In this document: piece after piece, positions 1 through 7,575 of the stretch | How the letters are laid out: the number at the start of each line of letters is the position of its first letter | Position numbering within the stretch: the first letter of the stretch is position 1 | NCBI GenBank assembly: GCA_963730535.1 | Contig: CAVSRU010000006.1 | Coordinates: forward strand, 1-20,818 | From: DASSUW01 sp963730535 | GTDB taxonomy: Bacteria; Actinomycetota; Thermoleophilia; Solirubrobacterales; Solirubrobacteraceae | Length of the DNA stretch: 20,818 bases | Direction of reading: 5' to 3' | Translations under genes and position numbers: made by a program | The notes under the pieces: model-generated | What the model was told of the DNA's origin: nothing | Database searches by the model: none | The model's input: the letters and a program-made list of their open reading frames with translations, nothing else

Positions 1-26
1 TTCCGGTTCGAGCCCGGGCCCCCCAG
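1..26 (+). tRNA. 3' end of a tRNA gene, probably tRNA-Gln (truncated by window edge)
   Basis: Bases 7-13 read TTCGAGC, a canonical T-loop. The flanking 5-base arms at 2-6 and 14-18 pair, with one G-U at the outer end. They are followed by a seven-base acceptor strand CCCCCCA (19-25) and a G at the discriminator position (26). No CCA is encoded; the next bases are CCT, as is common in actinobacteria. A last acceptor base A, implying a 5' U, plus discriminator G is typical of tRNA-Gln, so that identity is inferred. The anticodon lies outside the window, so neither the identity nor the integrity of the gene can be confirmed. Confidence 0.5.
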
Positions 27-161
27 CCTCCCACACCGGTTTCCTGTTCTTGAACCCTGGCGTCTCTCGCGCGTTATTGAGGTACGGAACCTCCGCGCGC
101 ACCCGGGATCGGACGCTTCGGCCGCCGATCGGCCACGCATCTGCAGCGGGTCATCGATCCG
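27..161. other. Spacer between the tRNA end and the LysR gene
   Basis: No convincing gene lies here. The LysR reading frame is open back to a TGA at 78-80 but has no ATG or GTG between that stop and 162. A TTGAAC at 50-55 followed 18 bases later by TTATTG (74-79) is a weak promoter-like pair. No clear terminator hairpin follows the tRNA end. Confidence 0.3.
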
Positions 162-1079
162 TTGCGGCTTCATCTCCTGCTCGAGGTCGACCGCCTCGGC
201 TCGATCACGCGCGCCGCCGAGGCGTGCTCGATGGGCCAGCCCACGGCGTCAACCCATCTGCACACGCTCGAGGCCGCTGTCGGCCATCAGCTCGTGGAGC
301 GCGCGGGACGCGGGACGCGGCTCACCGATGCCGGACGGCTCCTCGCCAGCCACGCGACCGTGGTCGTGTCGGCGCTCCAGAAGCTGGAGGCGGAGCTCGC
401 CGCGCTCGATGGAGCCGTCACCGGATCGCTGATCCTCTCGAGCTGCGACACCTTCGGCAACTACGTGCTCCCCGCCACGCTGGGCGCGTTCGGCCGCGAT
501 CGCCCGCTGGCCGACATCCGCGTGCGCATCGAGCCGAGCGGCGACGTGGTCCGTTCCGTCGCCCGCGACGACGCGCACGTCGGCATCGCCGGGAAGATGC
601 GCCGGACCGAGCCCGTCGTCGGCGAACCGCTCATTCGCGACGAGCTCACGTGGGTCGCGGCCGCCGGGTCCGGCATCCCACACGTCCTCACCCCCGCCGA
701 CGTTCGCGCCTCGACGCTGATCGTGCCGGGGCGCGAGTCGAGCACGCGAGCGATCACGGAACGGATCCTCGGCGGCGTGAAACACCGTCCGACGCGCGTG
801 CTCGAGTTGGGATCAGTCGAAGCGATCAAGCGGGCCGTTCGCGCCGGCCTCGGCGTCGCCCTTCTCTCACGCCTCGCGGTCGCGGACGAGTTGGAGGCGG
901 GCGAGCTCCGCCAGATCGAGCTCCTCGGGGCGCCCGCTGCCAGCCGCATGATCGAGATCGTGCGTCGCGAGAACCGTGATGCGACGCCGCTCGAGCAGGC
1001 CTTCGAGCGTGTGCTCCGGCTCTTCTGCGCCCACTTGTACGGCCAGCTCGGCCCGAGGGCCGTGACCGCCGAGGCTTGA
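162..1079 (+). CDS. LysR-family transcriptional regulator
   Basis: A 305-residue DNA-binding regulator, close to the usual LysR length of about 300. Residues 1-60 form the winged helix-turn-helix: LGSITRAAE near the start, then GQPTASTHLHTLE and a following LVERAGRGTRLTDAGR. The rest (about 85-295) is the periplasmic-binding-protein-like effector domain, with the late motif VEAIKRAVRAGLGVALLSR typical of CysB/CysL-like members. The start is a TTG at 162, chosen because it opens just before the conserved helix and no ATG or GTG exists upstream in frame. No strong ribosome site precedes it, and a CTG at 141 is a possible alternative. It converges on the secreted hydrolase gene with only 7 bases between stops. 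Its target and effector are unknown, and nothing links it directly to the polysaccharide operon. Confidence 0.9.
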   Translation: MRLHLLLEVDRLGSITRAAEACSMGQPTASTHLHTLEAAVGHQLVERAGRGTRLTDAGRLLASHATVVVSALQKLEAELAALDGAVTGSLILSSCDTFGNYVLPATLGAFGRDRPLADIRVRIEPSGDVVRSVARDDAHVGIAGKMRRTEPVVGEPLIRDELTWVAAAGSGIPHVLTPADVRASTLIVPGRESSTRAITERILGGVKHRPTRVLELGSVEAIKRAVRAGLGVALLSRLAVADELEAGELRQIELLGAPAASRMIEIVRRENRDATPLEQAFERVLRLFCAHLYGQLGPRAVTAEA

Positions 1080-1086
1080 CGGCTCG

Positions 1087-2343
1087 TCAGCCGGGCGGGA
1101 TCGGCTCCCAAGGCTTGGACGCCGCATTGCTCCGCACGCGATCGGCGTACCAGTGGCCCACGCTCAACGTCCCGCTCACATACAAGCGGTAGGCACCGTC
1201 CACGTCGCCCGCGGCGTAGCCAGGCCCGCACCAGTTGCAGGTGCCGTCGAAGTAGTAGCGGACCAGCGCCTGAGAGTAGTCGAGGGCGAAGGCGGTCGAC
1301 CGCCAGCGCAGCGGCTCGACGCCGGGATTCCACGGAACCGTGTGCCGCCATCGGATCTGGGCGATTCCCAGGCTCTCCCACACGCTGGTGGCGTCGATCA
1401 CGGCAGGAGCCGGGTAGTGGCGGGCGACCGGCTCGCGCCAGTCTCGCCGGTCGCCCTTGTGGAGCATCGACCACCCGGACTCCACGATCATCTGCGCGCG
1501 GACGAAGTCCTCCGGCACACCCCACTTGTACGCGGCCCACTCGATCAGGTCGTCCGTCGAGCGCAGGCCGTACCGCGGCGCGGCACCTGTCACGCGGGCG
1601 AAGCCGGGGTTGTACTCGGCAGGTGTCCGACCGGCTGAGTCACGCGCTCGCCGGAACGCCCGGAGCTGCCGGTTCGTCGGCGCCTTCGTGTTCCGCCGCG
1701 CGTTCTCGGCGTGGTTCTCGCCGCTCCGGGCCACGCACGCCGCGGCCTGTGCGTCCCTCAAGGGCGGCGAGCCGGGAGCCCGCCATCTGGACTGTGGCTG
1801 CGCCACCGGACACCTGACCGCGGGCGACGGCGGGAACACGCGGTATCGGACGACGAGCTGTGGAGCGTTCCCCGCCTCTCGCGAGTGGTATCGCGCCAGC
1901 CTGCGCCCGCGCCTCGAGAGCACGAACGACTGCGGCCCGCGCCCGACCCGGCCGACCGGCAGCGACCGCCAGCCGCGCGCGACACGTCGGTCGTGAGCCA
2001 GCCGCGGACCCCGAGCGGCAGGGCTGTTGGCGCGCGTCAGGCCCCGCTCGCGCCAACGGTTGCCGCTGCGCGACACGAACGCACCGGCCGGTCCGGGCCT
2101 GCTCGCGTAGAGCCGGAGGACCGCGCGAGTCACCGTGGCCCTGGCAGGCAGCGAGACTCTGAATTTCAGGTACGAACGGCGCCCACGGCCTGCCACGAGC
2201 CGAGTGGCCTTGCCATGAGCGACGGACGGCACCGAAGCGTCCGCAATCGGAACGAATCGTCGCGTCTCAGCGGCAGCTGTCGTCGAGGACACGACCAGCC
2301 AGACGGCCAGAGCGGCAAGCACGATCCTCAAGGCATACCCCAT
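1087..2343 (-). CDS. Secreted protein: DNRLRE/CBM96-like domain plus lytic transglycosylase-like domain
   Basis: A 418-residue exported protein. Residues 1-25 are a signal peptide with a hydrophobic core and a likely AAA|E cleavage site. Residues 27-168 look like a DNRLRE/CBM96-type beta domain: SYLKFRVSLPA, AVLRLYA, W-E/R-x-LT, and a closing SREAGNAPQLVVRY. An Arg- and Pro-rich linker (about 170-250) leads to a lysozyme-like domain (about 255-405). There E288 in IVESGW and SLGIAQ (324-329) match the ES...G.xQ pattern of soluble lytic transglycosylases. CBM96 domains are known to bind polysaccharides such as alginate, and SLT-like domains cleave peptidoglycan. A wall-remodelling enzyme held near a surface polysaccharide is therefore a reasonable inference. 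Substrate and activity are not shown by sequence alone. It is divergent from the recombinase gene. Confidence 0.75.
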   Translation of the reverse strand: MGYALRIVLAALAVWLVVSSTTAAAETRRFVPIADASVPSVAHGKATRLVAGRGRRSYLKFRVSLPARATVTRAVLRLYASRPGPAGAFVSRSGNRWRERGLTRANSPAARGPRLAHDRRVARGWRSLPVGRVGRGPQSFVLSRRGRRLARYHSREAGNAPQLVVRYRVFPPSPAVRCPVAQPQSRWRAPGSPPLRDAQAAACVARSGENHAENARRNTKAPTNRQLRAFRRARDSAGRTPAEYNPGFARVTGAAPRYGLRSTDDLIEWAAYKWGVPEDFVRAQMIVESGWSMLHKGDRRDWREPVARHYPAPAVIDATSVWESLGIAQIRWRHTVPWNPGVEPLRWRSTAFALDYSQALVRYYFDGTCNWCGPGYAAGDVDGAYRLYVSGTLSVGHWYADRVRSNAASKPWEPIPPG

Positions 2344-2476
2344 CCGGTCATCGGGTCGCGTCGCCCCCGGCCTGAGGAACCATCGCGTTCATCGATGGGA
2401 CCCATGGGGACTTCGCGCTTCCTTCCGAGGTGCTCGCCGGATTACCGTCGCCGTACCGAGACAGAGGGCGCACGGA
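2344..2476. promoter_or_regulatory. Divergent intergenic region between hydrolase and recombinase genes
   Basis: This 133-base gap separates two outward-facing genes, so promoters for both should lie here. A short perfect inverted repeat, ATGGG-A-CCCAT, sits at 2395-2405 near the middle and could be an operator. No good consensus -35/-10 pair was found by eye. A GAGGG at about 2464-2468 lies 8 bases before the recombinase ATG and may be its ribosome site. Confidence 0.4.
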
Positions 2477-3130
2477 ATGGACACCGGAAGGAATCACGTA
2501 GCCGCGTTGGGCTATGTGAGCAGCGGCGAGGGTGGCGTCCTCGACGACCAAGACATCAAGGAGCAGATCGCTGCGCTGGAGAACCTGTGCGTGCGGCGCG
2601 AATGGACACTCGCCGCGCTCGTCCACGAGGTTGCGCCGGGCCGCCGCTGCGCGACTCGACCGGCGCTGAGCTACGCGCTCGAGCGCCTGAGCGGTGACGA
2701 CGTGTCGTGTCTGGTGGTCACCGAGCTGGGACGCCTCTGCCGGTCGGTCGCCGGGCTCCACACGGTCCTCGTGGCGCTCGAGCGGGTGGATGCGCGCCTC
2801 GTGTCGCTGCGCCCTGAGATCGACACCGGCACGGAGGCGGGGCGCGACGCGGCGCGCATCGTGTCCGCGGTGAGCGACTGGGAGCGCGGGCGAAGAGCGG
2901 AGCGCAGCCGCCGCGCGCTCGCCGCGGCTCGCGCGAAGGGCGCCCTTCAGCCGTCCATCCAGCCGGATCTCAAACGACACATCGAACGGATGCGGGCCGC
3001 CGGGATGACCCTCCAGGCGATCGTCGACGAGCTGAACGACAGCGGCGTTCCGACGGTGCGGGGCGGCGTCATGTGGCGGGTCTCGAGCGTCCAGGCCGCC
3101 ATCGGCTACAAGCGCCCGATCCGGACCTGA
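2477..3130 (+). CDS. Small serine-recombinase-like (resolvase family) protein with altered active-site motif
   Basis: A 217-residue protein with a resolvase-type N-terminal domain (about 9-150) and a short C-terminal part. The latter (about 175-212) has the MTLQAIVDELNDSGVPTVRGG pattern seen where large serine recombinases begin their recombinase domain. R61 (TRPAL), R86 and R89 (ELGRLCRS) match conserved active-site arginines. However, the usual GY-x-R-V-S motif reads GYVSSG (12-17). In a straight alignment the arginine becomes serine and the catalytic serine becomes glycine, and the Asp of the LDR motif is G85. From memory, similar GYVS-type proteins recur in actinobacterial genomes near polysaccharide loci. 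It may still recombine through a neighbouring serine, or it may only bind DNA. The ATG at 2477 has a GAGGG upstream. It sits 6 bases before the GT2 gene, probably in one transcript. Confidence 0.8.
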   Translation: MDTGRNHVAALGYVSSGEGGVLDDQDIKEQIAALENLCVRREWTLAALVHEVAPGRRCATRPALSYALERLSGDDVSCLVVTELGRLCRSVAGLHTVLVALERVDARLVSLRPEIDTGTEAGRDAARIVSAVSDWERGRRAERSRRALAAARAKGALQPSIQPDLKRHIERMRAAGMTLQAIVDELNDSGVPTVRGGVMWRVSSVQAAIGYKRPIRT

Positions 3131-3136
3131 AGCGCG

Positions 3137-4015
3137 ATGCGCCTCGCGGTCGTGACCCCCTTCCTGAACGAGCAACACCTGCTCCCGCAGCTGCTGCGCT
3201 CGATCGCGACACAGACCCGCCCGCCGGATTGGCTCCTGCTGGTCGATGACGGCTCGACCGATGCGTCGCCTGCCATCGCGGCCGAGTTCGTCCGCGAGCA
3301 TGGCTACGCAGGCCTGGCGCGGCGCTCCGTCCGTGCCGGCGACGACGACCGGCTCCAGGACGCGCACGAGCTGCGCGCGTTCGACTGGGCACTCGGCGCG
3401 CTCGAGAAGCCGTGGGACGTGGTCGCGAAGCTCGACGCCGACCTGCGACTGGCGCCCGACACGTTCGCCGACGTCATGACGCGCTTCGAGCGTGACCCGC
3501 GGTTGGGAATCGCCGGGCCGCGGCTGCTGAGCGTCGACCACAAGGGGCGCGACGTCTCGCACCGCACCCGCGCGGAGCACGTCGAGGGTGCGGCGCGGTT
3601 CTACCGGCGACTCTGCCTGGAGGAGATCGCGCCGATTCCGCCGATCCTGGGCTGGGACACGATCGACGAGGTCAGGGCGCGGATGCGCGGTTGGAAGACC
3701 GCCGGCGGCGGCCCCGCCGAGGAGCCCGTGCTGCATCTGCGTCCGATGGGCGCGCACGACGGAGCGCTCCGGGCCTTCCGGCGATGGGGGTCCTGTGCAT
3801 ACGGCTACGGCGAGCATCCCGTGCACGTGCTCCTCGAGAGCGTCCGGAGGATGAGAGAGCAGCCGGTCGTGCTCGGCGGCATGAGCTACCTCGCAGGGTG
3901 GCTGCTCGCGGCCGTCCGGCGCGCGCCGCGGGCCGAGCCGGACCTGCGCGCGTATGTGCGGCGCGACCAGCTCCGCCGGATCGGCCGGCGGCTCACCCGC
4001 TCTGCCGGCGGCTGA
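3137..4015 (+). CDS. Family 2 glycosyltransferase (soluble)
   Basis: A 292-residue GT-A-fold sugar transferase. The nucleotide-binding start MRLAVVTPFLNEQ, the DDGSTD motif (37-42) and the metal-binding DAD (100-102, in AKLDADLRL) are all intact. GWDTIDE (172-178) falls where the acceptor-side acidic residues normally lie. No membrane helix is evident beyond a weakly hydrophobic stretch near 246-258. It should transfer a sugar from a nucleotide donor in the cytoplasm, probably to the lipid-linked repeat unit, though donor and acceptor cannot be read from the sequence. It is co-directional with the recombinase gene and points toward the big operon. Its last 130 bases overlap antisense to the end of the membrane GT2 gene. 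Confidence 0.88.
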   Translation: MRLAVVTPFLNEQHLLPQLLRSIATQTRPPDWLLLVDDGSTDASPAIAAEFVREHGYAGLARRSVRAGDDDRLQDAHELRAFDWALGALEKPWDVVAKLDADLRLAPDTFADVMTRFERDPRLGIAGPRLLSVDHKGRDVSHRTRAEHVEGAARFYRRLCLEEIAPIPPILGWDTIDEVRARMRGWKTAGGGPAEEPVLHLRPMGAHDGALRAFRRWGSCAYGYGEHPVHVLLESVRRMREQPVVLGGMSYLAGWLLAAVRRAPRAEPDLRAYVRRDQLRRIGRRLTRSAGG

Positions 4016-5184
4016 GCCTCGCGCGCGGTGCGCACCCACGTCGTCGGCCCTCGCCCGAACGCCAGCCTCGCGATGAGGCCCAGCTTCCACACGGCGAGCA
4101 CGGGGGCGTAGGCGAGGGCCCGCCAGACCGGCGTGGGCGCGCGCATGAGCGCGAGGCCGCCGAGCACGAAGCCGCCTTGCGCGACAAGGTTCGCCAGCGC
4201 CAGCCGACGGAGCGCCGGCCGGGCCCGCAGCGCCAGCAGCCAGCCGGAGGCGTTGACGGCGAGGAGCAGCGACTGCGGTGGGACGAACAGCTCGAGCGCC
4301 GCGTGCAGCTTGACGGCGTCACGGTGCCGGAGTCCCGCGCGCAGCAGGCTCGGCGTCCACGTGCGGACGAGCGCCGCACGGCCTGCATCCCAGCGCAGCT
4401 GCTGGTCGCGCGACCGGCGCAGCGACGTCGGCATCGGCGACGTGACGCTGGTCTCGCCCGCGAAGACGACCCGCTCGCCGTCCGCCACGAGCGCGACGTG
4501 CTGCTCCTGGTCCTCTGCGAGCGAGCGGGCAGTCCACGTGCGGCGGGAGAGGAGGTCGCGACTGAACGCCATCCCGGTTCCCAGCAGGCCGGCGGACAGC
4601 CCGAGCGTGGTCTTGCCGAGCGGGCGCACGCCGTTGACGAGCAGGAAGCTCGCGTGACGCAGGGCGGCAACCGGCGACGCGCCTGGGTTCGAGACGCCGT
4701 ACGCGACCTGAACGGACTGCGCGCCGTCCTGCAGCCGGCCGTCCAGCGCAGCCAGGAGGTTGGGCGCCACGGCACAGTCGGCGTCCACGATCACGACGGC
4801 GTCGACCTCCGGCGCCGTGCGCATGAGCCGTTCGAGCCCCCACCCGAGAGCGGCTCCCTTTCCGGCTTCACCTCCAGTCCGGACCCACACGGTCGCGCCG
4901 GCGGTGCGGGCGACCTCCCCGGTCCGATCCGTGCAGTTGTCGGCCAGCACCACGATCTGCACGCGGTCCGCCGGGTACGCCAGGGCGCGAAGGGCAGCCA
5001 GCGTGCCACCGATCGACGCCTCCTCGTCGCGGGCCGGGACGAGGATCGCGAACCGCCGCGAGGGACAGGCCCGCGCCGGCGGCGGCCGTCGACGGCGGCC
5101 GCGGACGGCCGCGCCCAGCAACACGAGCAGGTAGGCGTTGAGCGGGCTCGCCGCCACCGGCAGCAGAGCGGCGGGCGAGATCAC
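3886..5184 (-). CDS. Membrane-bound family 2 glycosyltransferase with QxxRW motif
   Basis: A 432-residue enzyme with an N-terminal membrane helix (about 7-27), a GT-A catalytic domain (about 44-275) and about three C-terminal helices (291-312, 328-346, 355-375). Visible motifs are ARDEE (51-55), DNCTD (82-86), metal-binding DAD (134-136), acidic ED (224-225) and QQLRW (261-265). The last matches the QxxRW signature of processive synthases such as cellulose and hyaluronan synthases, but related non-processive enzymes carry it too. The start is a GTG in a GTGA overlap with the preceding GT4 stop, which implies translational coupling. The conserved family seems to end near WVRT (383-386). The remaining basic Arg/Ser-rich tail is encoded antisense to the convergent GT2 gene. 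It is the last gene of the operon. Confidence 0.88.
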   Translation of the reverse strand: MISPAALLPVAASPLNAYLLVLLGAAVRGRRRRPPPARACPSRRFAILVPARDEEASIGGTLAALRALAYPADRVQIVVLADNCTDRTGEVARTAGATVWVRTGGEAGKGAALGWGLERLMRTAPEVDAVVIVDADCAVAPNLLAALDGRLQDGAQSVQVAYGVSNPGASPVAALRHASFLLVNGVRPLGKTTLGLSAGLLGTGMAFSRDLLSRRTWTARSLAEDQEQHVALVADGERVVFAGETSVTSPMPTSLRRSRDQQLRWDAGRAALVRTWTPSLLRAGLRHRDAVKLHAALELFVPPQSLLLAVNASGWLLALRARPALRRLALANLVAQGGFVLGGLALMRAPTPVWRALAYAPVLAVWKLGLIARLAFGRGPTTWVRTAREAQPPAERVSRRPIRRSWSRRTYARRSGSARGARRTAASSHPAR

Positions 5185-6353
5185 GCCAGCTCCTCCACCA
5201 CGCGCTGGTAGATCCTCCGCTGATGCTCCCAGCGGTACGGCGAGCTCGCCTCGGCGGCACGCGCGACCAGCCGTGCCCCGAGGGCCGGATCCGCATGCAG
5301 CTCCCGGATGGCGCGTGCCAGGTCGTGCTCGTCGCCCGACTCGAAGAGGGCGAACGCGTCATCGCCGAAGTACGCCTCGACCGCGCGCGTGCGCGAGACG
5401 ATCACCGGTCGGCGCATCGCGATGAAATCGAACATCTTGTTGCAGTGCGTGAGGTCGCGGAAGGCATCCCGACGGAGGGCCACCACGCCGGCGTCGGCGG
5501 CGGCGATGGCGGCGAGCAGCTCGTCGAGGGGCGCCCAGTCGTCGCTCACCCACAGCGCGCCGTCGAGCCCCAGCTCCGCCCCCAGCCGGATGAGCTCGCG
5601 GCGATACGTGCCGTCGCCGTAGAACTCGATGCGCAGGCCCGGGATTTCGTCCCGCAGCAGAGCGGCGGCACGCACGAGCGTGTCGAGCCCGTAGCTCCGC
5701 TCGATCGCGCCGTGGCAGATCAGCGTGAAGCGATCAGGGCGGCGCGGAGCCGGCGGATGGCGGCGGGCGTCGAACACCCGCTCGTCGCTCGCGTTGAGCA
5801 CGACGTCGATCCTGTCCGCCGGCGCGCCCCGGCCGACGAACGCGGCGCGCATCTGCTCCGTGCAGGTGATCGTGCGGTGCGCGAACCGGATGCTCGCCTG
5901 CTCGGCCGCGGCCACGAGCCGTACCGCGGGATGGCGCGGCCCGACGCCGAACTTGACCTGGAAGAACTCCGGCATCGACTCGTGGAGATCCAGGAGCACG
6001 CGGGCGCCGAAGAGGCGCGGGACGACCGCCGCGAAGACAAGTGCGTCGGGCATCGAGTTGACCTGGACGACGTCCCAGCGGCGGCGCGTCCAGAGTGCCG
6101 CGGCGACGAGGGCGGCCGCCAGGCCGAAGGCCGCGTACCTGAGCATGTAGCCCAGCGGGTCCTGCGTCCGCGCCGCCGCGAGCGGCAGCCGAAGGACGGT
6201 CACACCACCGAGCCGCTCCCGGTACGGCTGACCCGGCCGGCGCGCGCAGATGACGTCGACGTCATGACCGGCTGCCGTCAGCGCGTCGACCTCCCGGCGC
6301 ACTCGCGTGTCGAGCGGGTGGTAGCCCTGCCGGATCAGGCACACCCGGGCCAT
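5181..6353 (-). CDS. Family 4 (GT-B) glycosyltransferase
   Basis: A 390-residue retaining glycosyltransferase of the GT-B fold. The N-terminal Rossmann domain begins MARVCLIRQGYHPLDTRVRRE and contains NSMPDALVFA (99-108) and DLHESMPEFF (122-131). The C-terminal donor domain has FYGDG (244-248) and the late NKMFDFIAMRRPVIVS block (305-320), a variant of the usual EX7E region also seen in some GT4 proteins. The frame stays open 54 codons upstream, but that extension is Arg-rich shadow sequence. The ATG at 6353 is chosen because it starts the Rossmann strand and shares one base with the TGA of the gene before it (TGATG). It overlaps the next gene by 4 bases. Donor and linkage are unknown. Confidence 0.9.
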   Translation of the reverse strand: MARVCLIRQGYHPLDTRVRREVDALTAAGHDVDVICARRPGQPYRERLGGVTVLRLPLAAARTQDPLGYMLRYAAFGLAAALVAAALWTRRRWDVVQVNSMPDALVFAAVVPRLFGARVLLDLHESMPEFFQVKFGVGPRHPAVRLVAAAEQASIRFAHRTITCTEQMRAAFVGRGAPADRIDVVLNASDERVFDARRHPPAPRRPDRFTLICHGAIERSYGLDTLVRAAALLRDEIPGLRIEFYGDGTYRRELIRLGAELGLDGALWVSDDWAPLDELLAAIAAADAGVVALRRDAFRDLTHCNKMFDFIAMRRPVIVSRTRAVEAYFGDDAFALFESGDEHDLARAIRELHADPALGARLVARAAEASSPYRWEHQRRIYQRVVEELA

Positions 6354-7573
6354 CACGCGGCCTGTCCGAGGACGGTCGCCGCCTGCTCGAGGAACGCCTC
6401 CTCGCCTAAGACGAAGCGCTCGACGGAGAACCGCTCCGCCTGCCGGAACGCGCGCTCGGCGCGGGCGGCGGCCGCATCCGGATCGCGGAGGGTGGCGGCC
6501 AGCGCCGCGGCGCATCCGTCGGCGTCGCCCGGCGTGAACAGGAGCGCGTGCTCGCCGTCATGCAGCGCCACCGGGATCCCCCCGATGCGGGCAGCGACGA
6601 CGGGGACGCGCGCGAGCGCCGCCTCCACGCACACCCGGCCGAACGCCTCGTGCGTGACCGTCGGGACGACGGCGGCGGTCGCGCGGGCGAACAGCCGTCC
6701 GAGCTCCCGCGTGTCGAGCACGCCGGGAAGCTCGACGGCCGATCCCACGCCGAGCTCGCGGGCCAGCCGTCGGAGCCGCACGGCCATGTCGCGTTCGCAG
6801 TGGCCCGCGAGCACGAGCTGCGCCTCGATCGCGTGATCGGCCTTCAGCCCGGCGAGCGCCCTGACCGCGACCTCGGCGCCCTTCGCAGCCGTGACGCGTC
6901 CGGCGTAGGCGATCGTCGGTGGAGCCGACGGCTGCCGCGGCAGGTCCACGAAGGTCCGTGCGACGCCCGGGTGGATCGTGTGCTCGAGGACGGGGTCGAT
7001 CGCCGGGGGGAGCGTCACGCGGGCTCGCAGGTCGTCGCTGCACCACGACACGGCGGCGGGGACCGGGCACGTCGGGTCCAGCCGCAGGGATGCGTGACGG
7101 TTGACGGCGCCGACCAGCGAGGACCAGCCGCGCCGGAGCCCGTGCCCGTTGGGAACCAGGTGGCCGACGAAGCGATCGCCGCGATAGAGCGACGAGGCGA
7201 GCCACAGCTCGCTCAGCCGGTGCACCACCGGGACGCCGCTCTGCAGCGCGATGAGCGGTGCCACCTGCGAGATGCCCAGGCAGTTGCAGACGTACACGGC
7301 GTCCGGGCGCACCTCCGCGAGCACGCGACGGGTGATCGTCGCAGCCCTCACGGCGGCGGCGGGGACCCGCAGCGCATCGCGCCGGGCAGGCCCCAGCCAG
7401 GGCAGCTCGCGGCGGATCCCGGGATCTTCAGGCGCCTCTGCTCGCCGCAGATCCGACGTGAGGACGATGATCGAATGTCGATCCCGCAGGCCGTCGACGA
7501 CCGTGGCGCAGCTTCGCTCGTATCCGCCGTAGGCGATCGGCGGGTAGAGGTCGGAGATGACGAGGAGCCGCAT
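6353..7573 (-). CDS. Family 4 (GT-B) glycosyltransferase with EX7E motif
   Basis: A 406-residue GT-B enzyme. It begins MRLLVISDLYPPIAYGGYER, the typical nucleotide-sugar glycosyltransferase start with a glycine-rich loop. The C-terminal domain has YAGRVTAAKG (223-232) and a clean EX7E pair, E309 and E317, in HEAFGRVCVEA, which bind the donor sugar-nucleotide. The frame is open 116 codons further upstream, but that stretch is antisense-like to the deacetylase coding frame and has no family similarity. The ATG at 7573 is therefore used; it lies 2 bases after the deacetylase stop. With the neighbouring GT4 and GT2 enzymes it probably extends the lipid-linked repeat unit on the cytoplasmic face. 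Sugar specificity is not predictable here. Confidence 0.92.
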   Translation of the reverse strand: MRLLVISDLYPPIAYGGYERSCATVVDGLRDRHSIIVLTSDLRRAEAPEDPGIRRELPWLGPARRDALRVPAAAVRAATITRRVLAEVRPDAVYVCNCLGISQVAPLIALQSGVPVVHRLSELWLASSLYRGDRFVGHLVPNGHGLRRGWSSLVGAVNRHASLRLDPTCPVPAAVSWCSDDLRARVTLPPAIDPVLEHTIHPGVARTFVDLPRQPSAPPTIAYAGRVTAAKGAEVAVRALAGLKADHAIEAQLVLAGHCERDMAVRLRRLARELGVGSAVELPGVLDTRELGRLFARATAAVVPTVTHEAFGRVCVEAALARVPVVAARIGGIPVALHDGEHALLFTPGDADGCAAALAATLRDPDAAAARAERAFRQAERFSVERFVLGEEAFLEQAATVLGQAA

Positions 7574-7575
7574 CG

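Noticed and set aside
461..1540. Minus-strand open frame over the LysR gene and the end of the hydrolase gene
   Set aside because: It is out of frame with both supported genes and composed of shadow sequence; LysR motifs clearly mark the + strand.
2395..2405. ATGGG-A-CCCAT as a confirmed operator
   Set aside because: Five-base arms are too short to be significant alone; it is mentioned only as a possibility within the divergent region.
2477..3130. Recombinase gene as evidence of an insertion sequence or integrated phage
   Set aside because: No terminal repeats, target duplication, transposase or phage genes are visible, and the protein lacks the canonical catalytic motif.
3691..5211. Long + strand open frame of 506 codons
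   Set aside because: It runs antisense to the membrane GT2 and through another frame of the soluble GT2, with low-complexity Arg-rich translation and no domain.
5223..6836. 537-codon + strand open frame
   Set aside because: It is antisense to the two GT4 genes, whose motifs are intact, and has no domain of its own.
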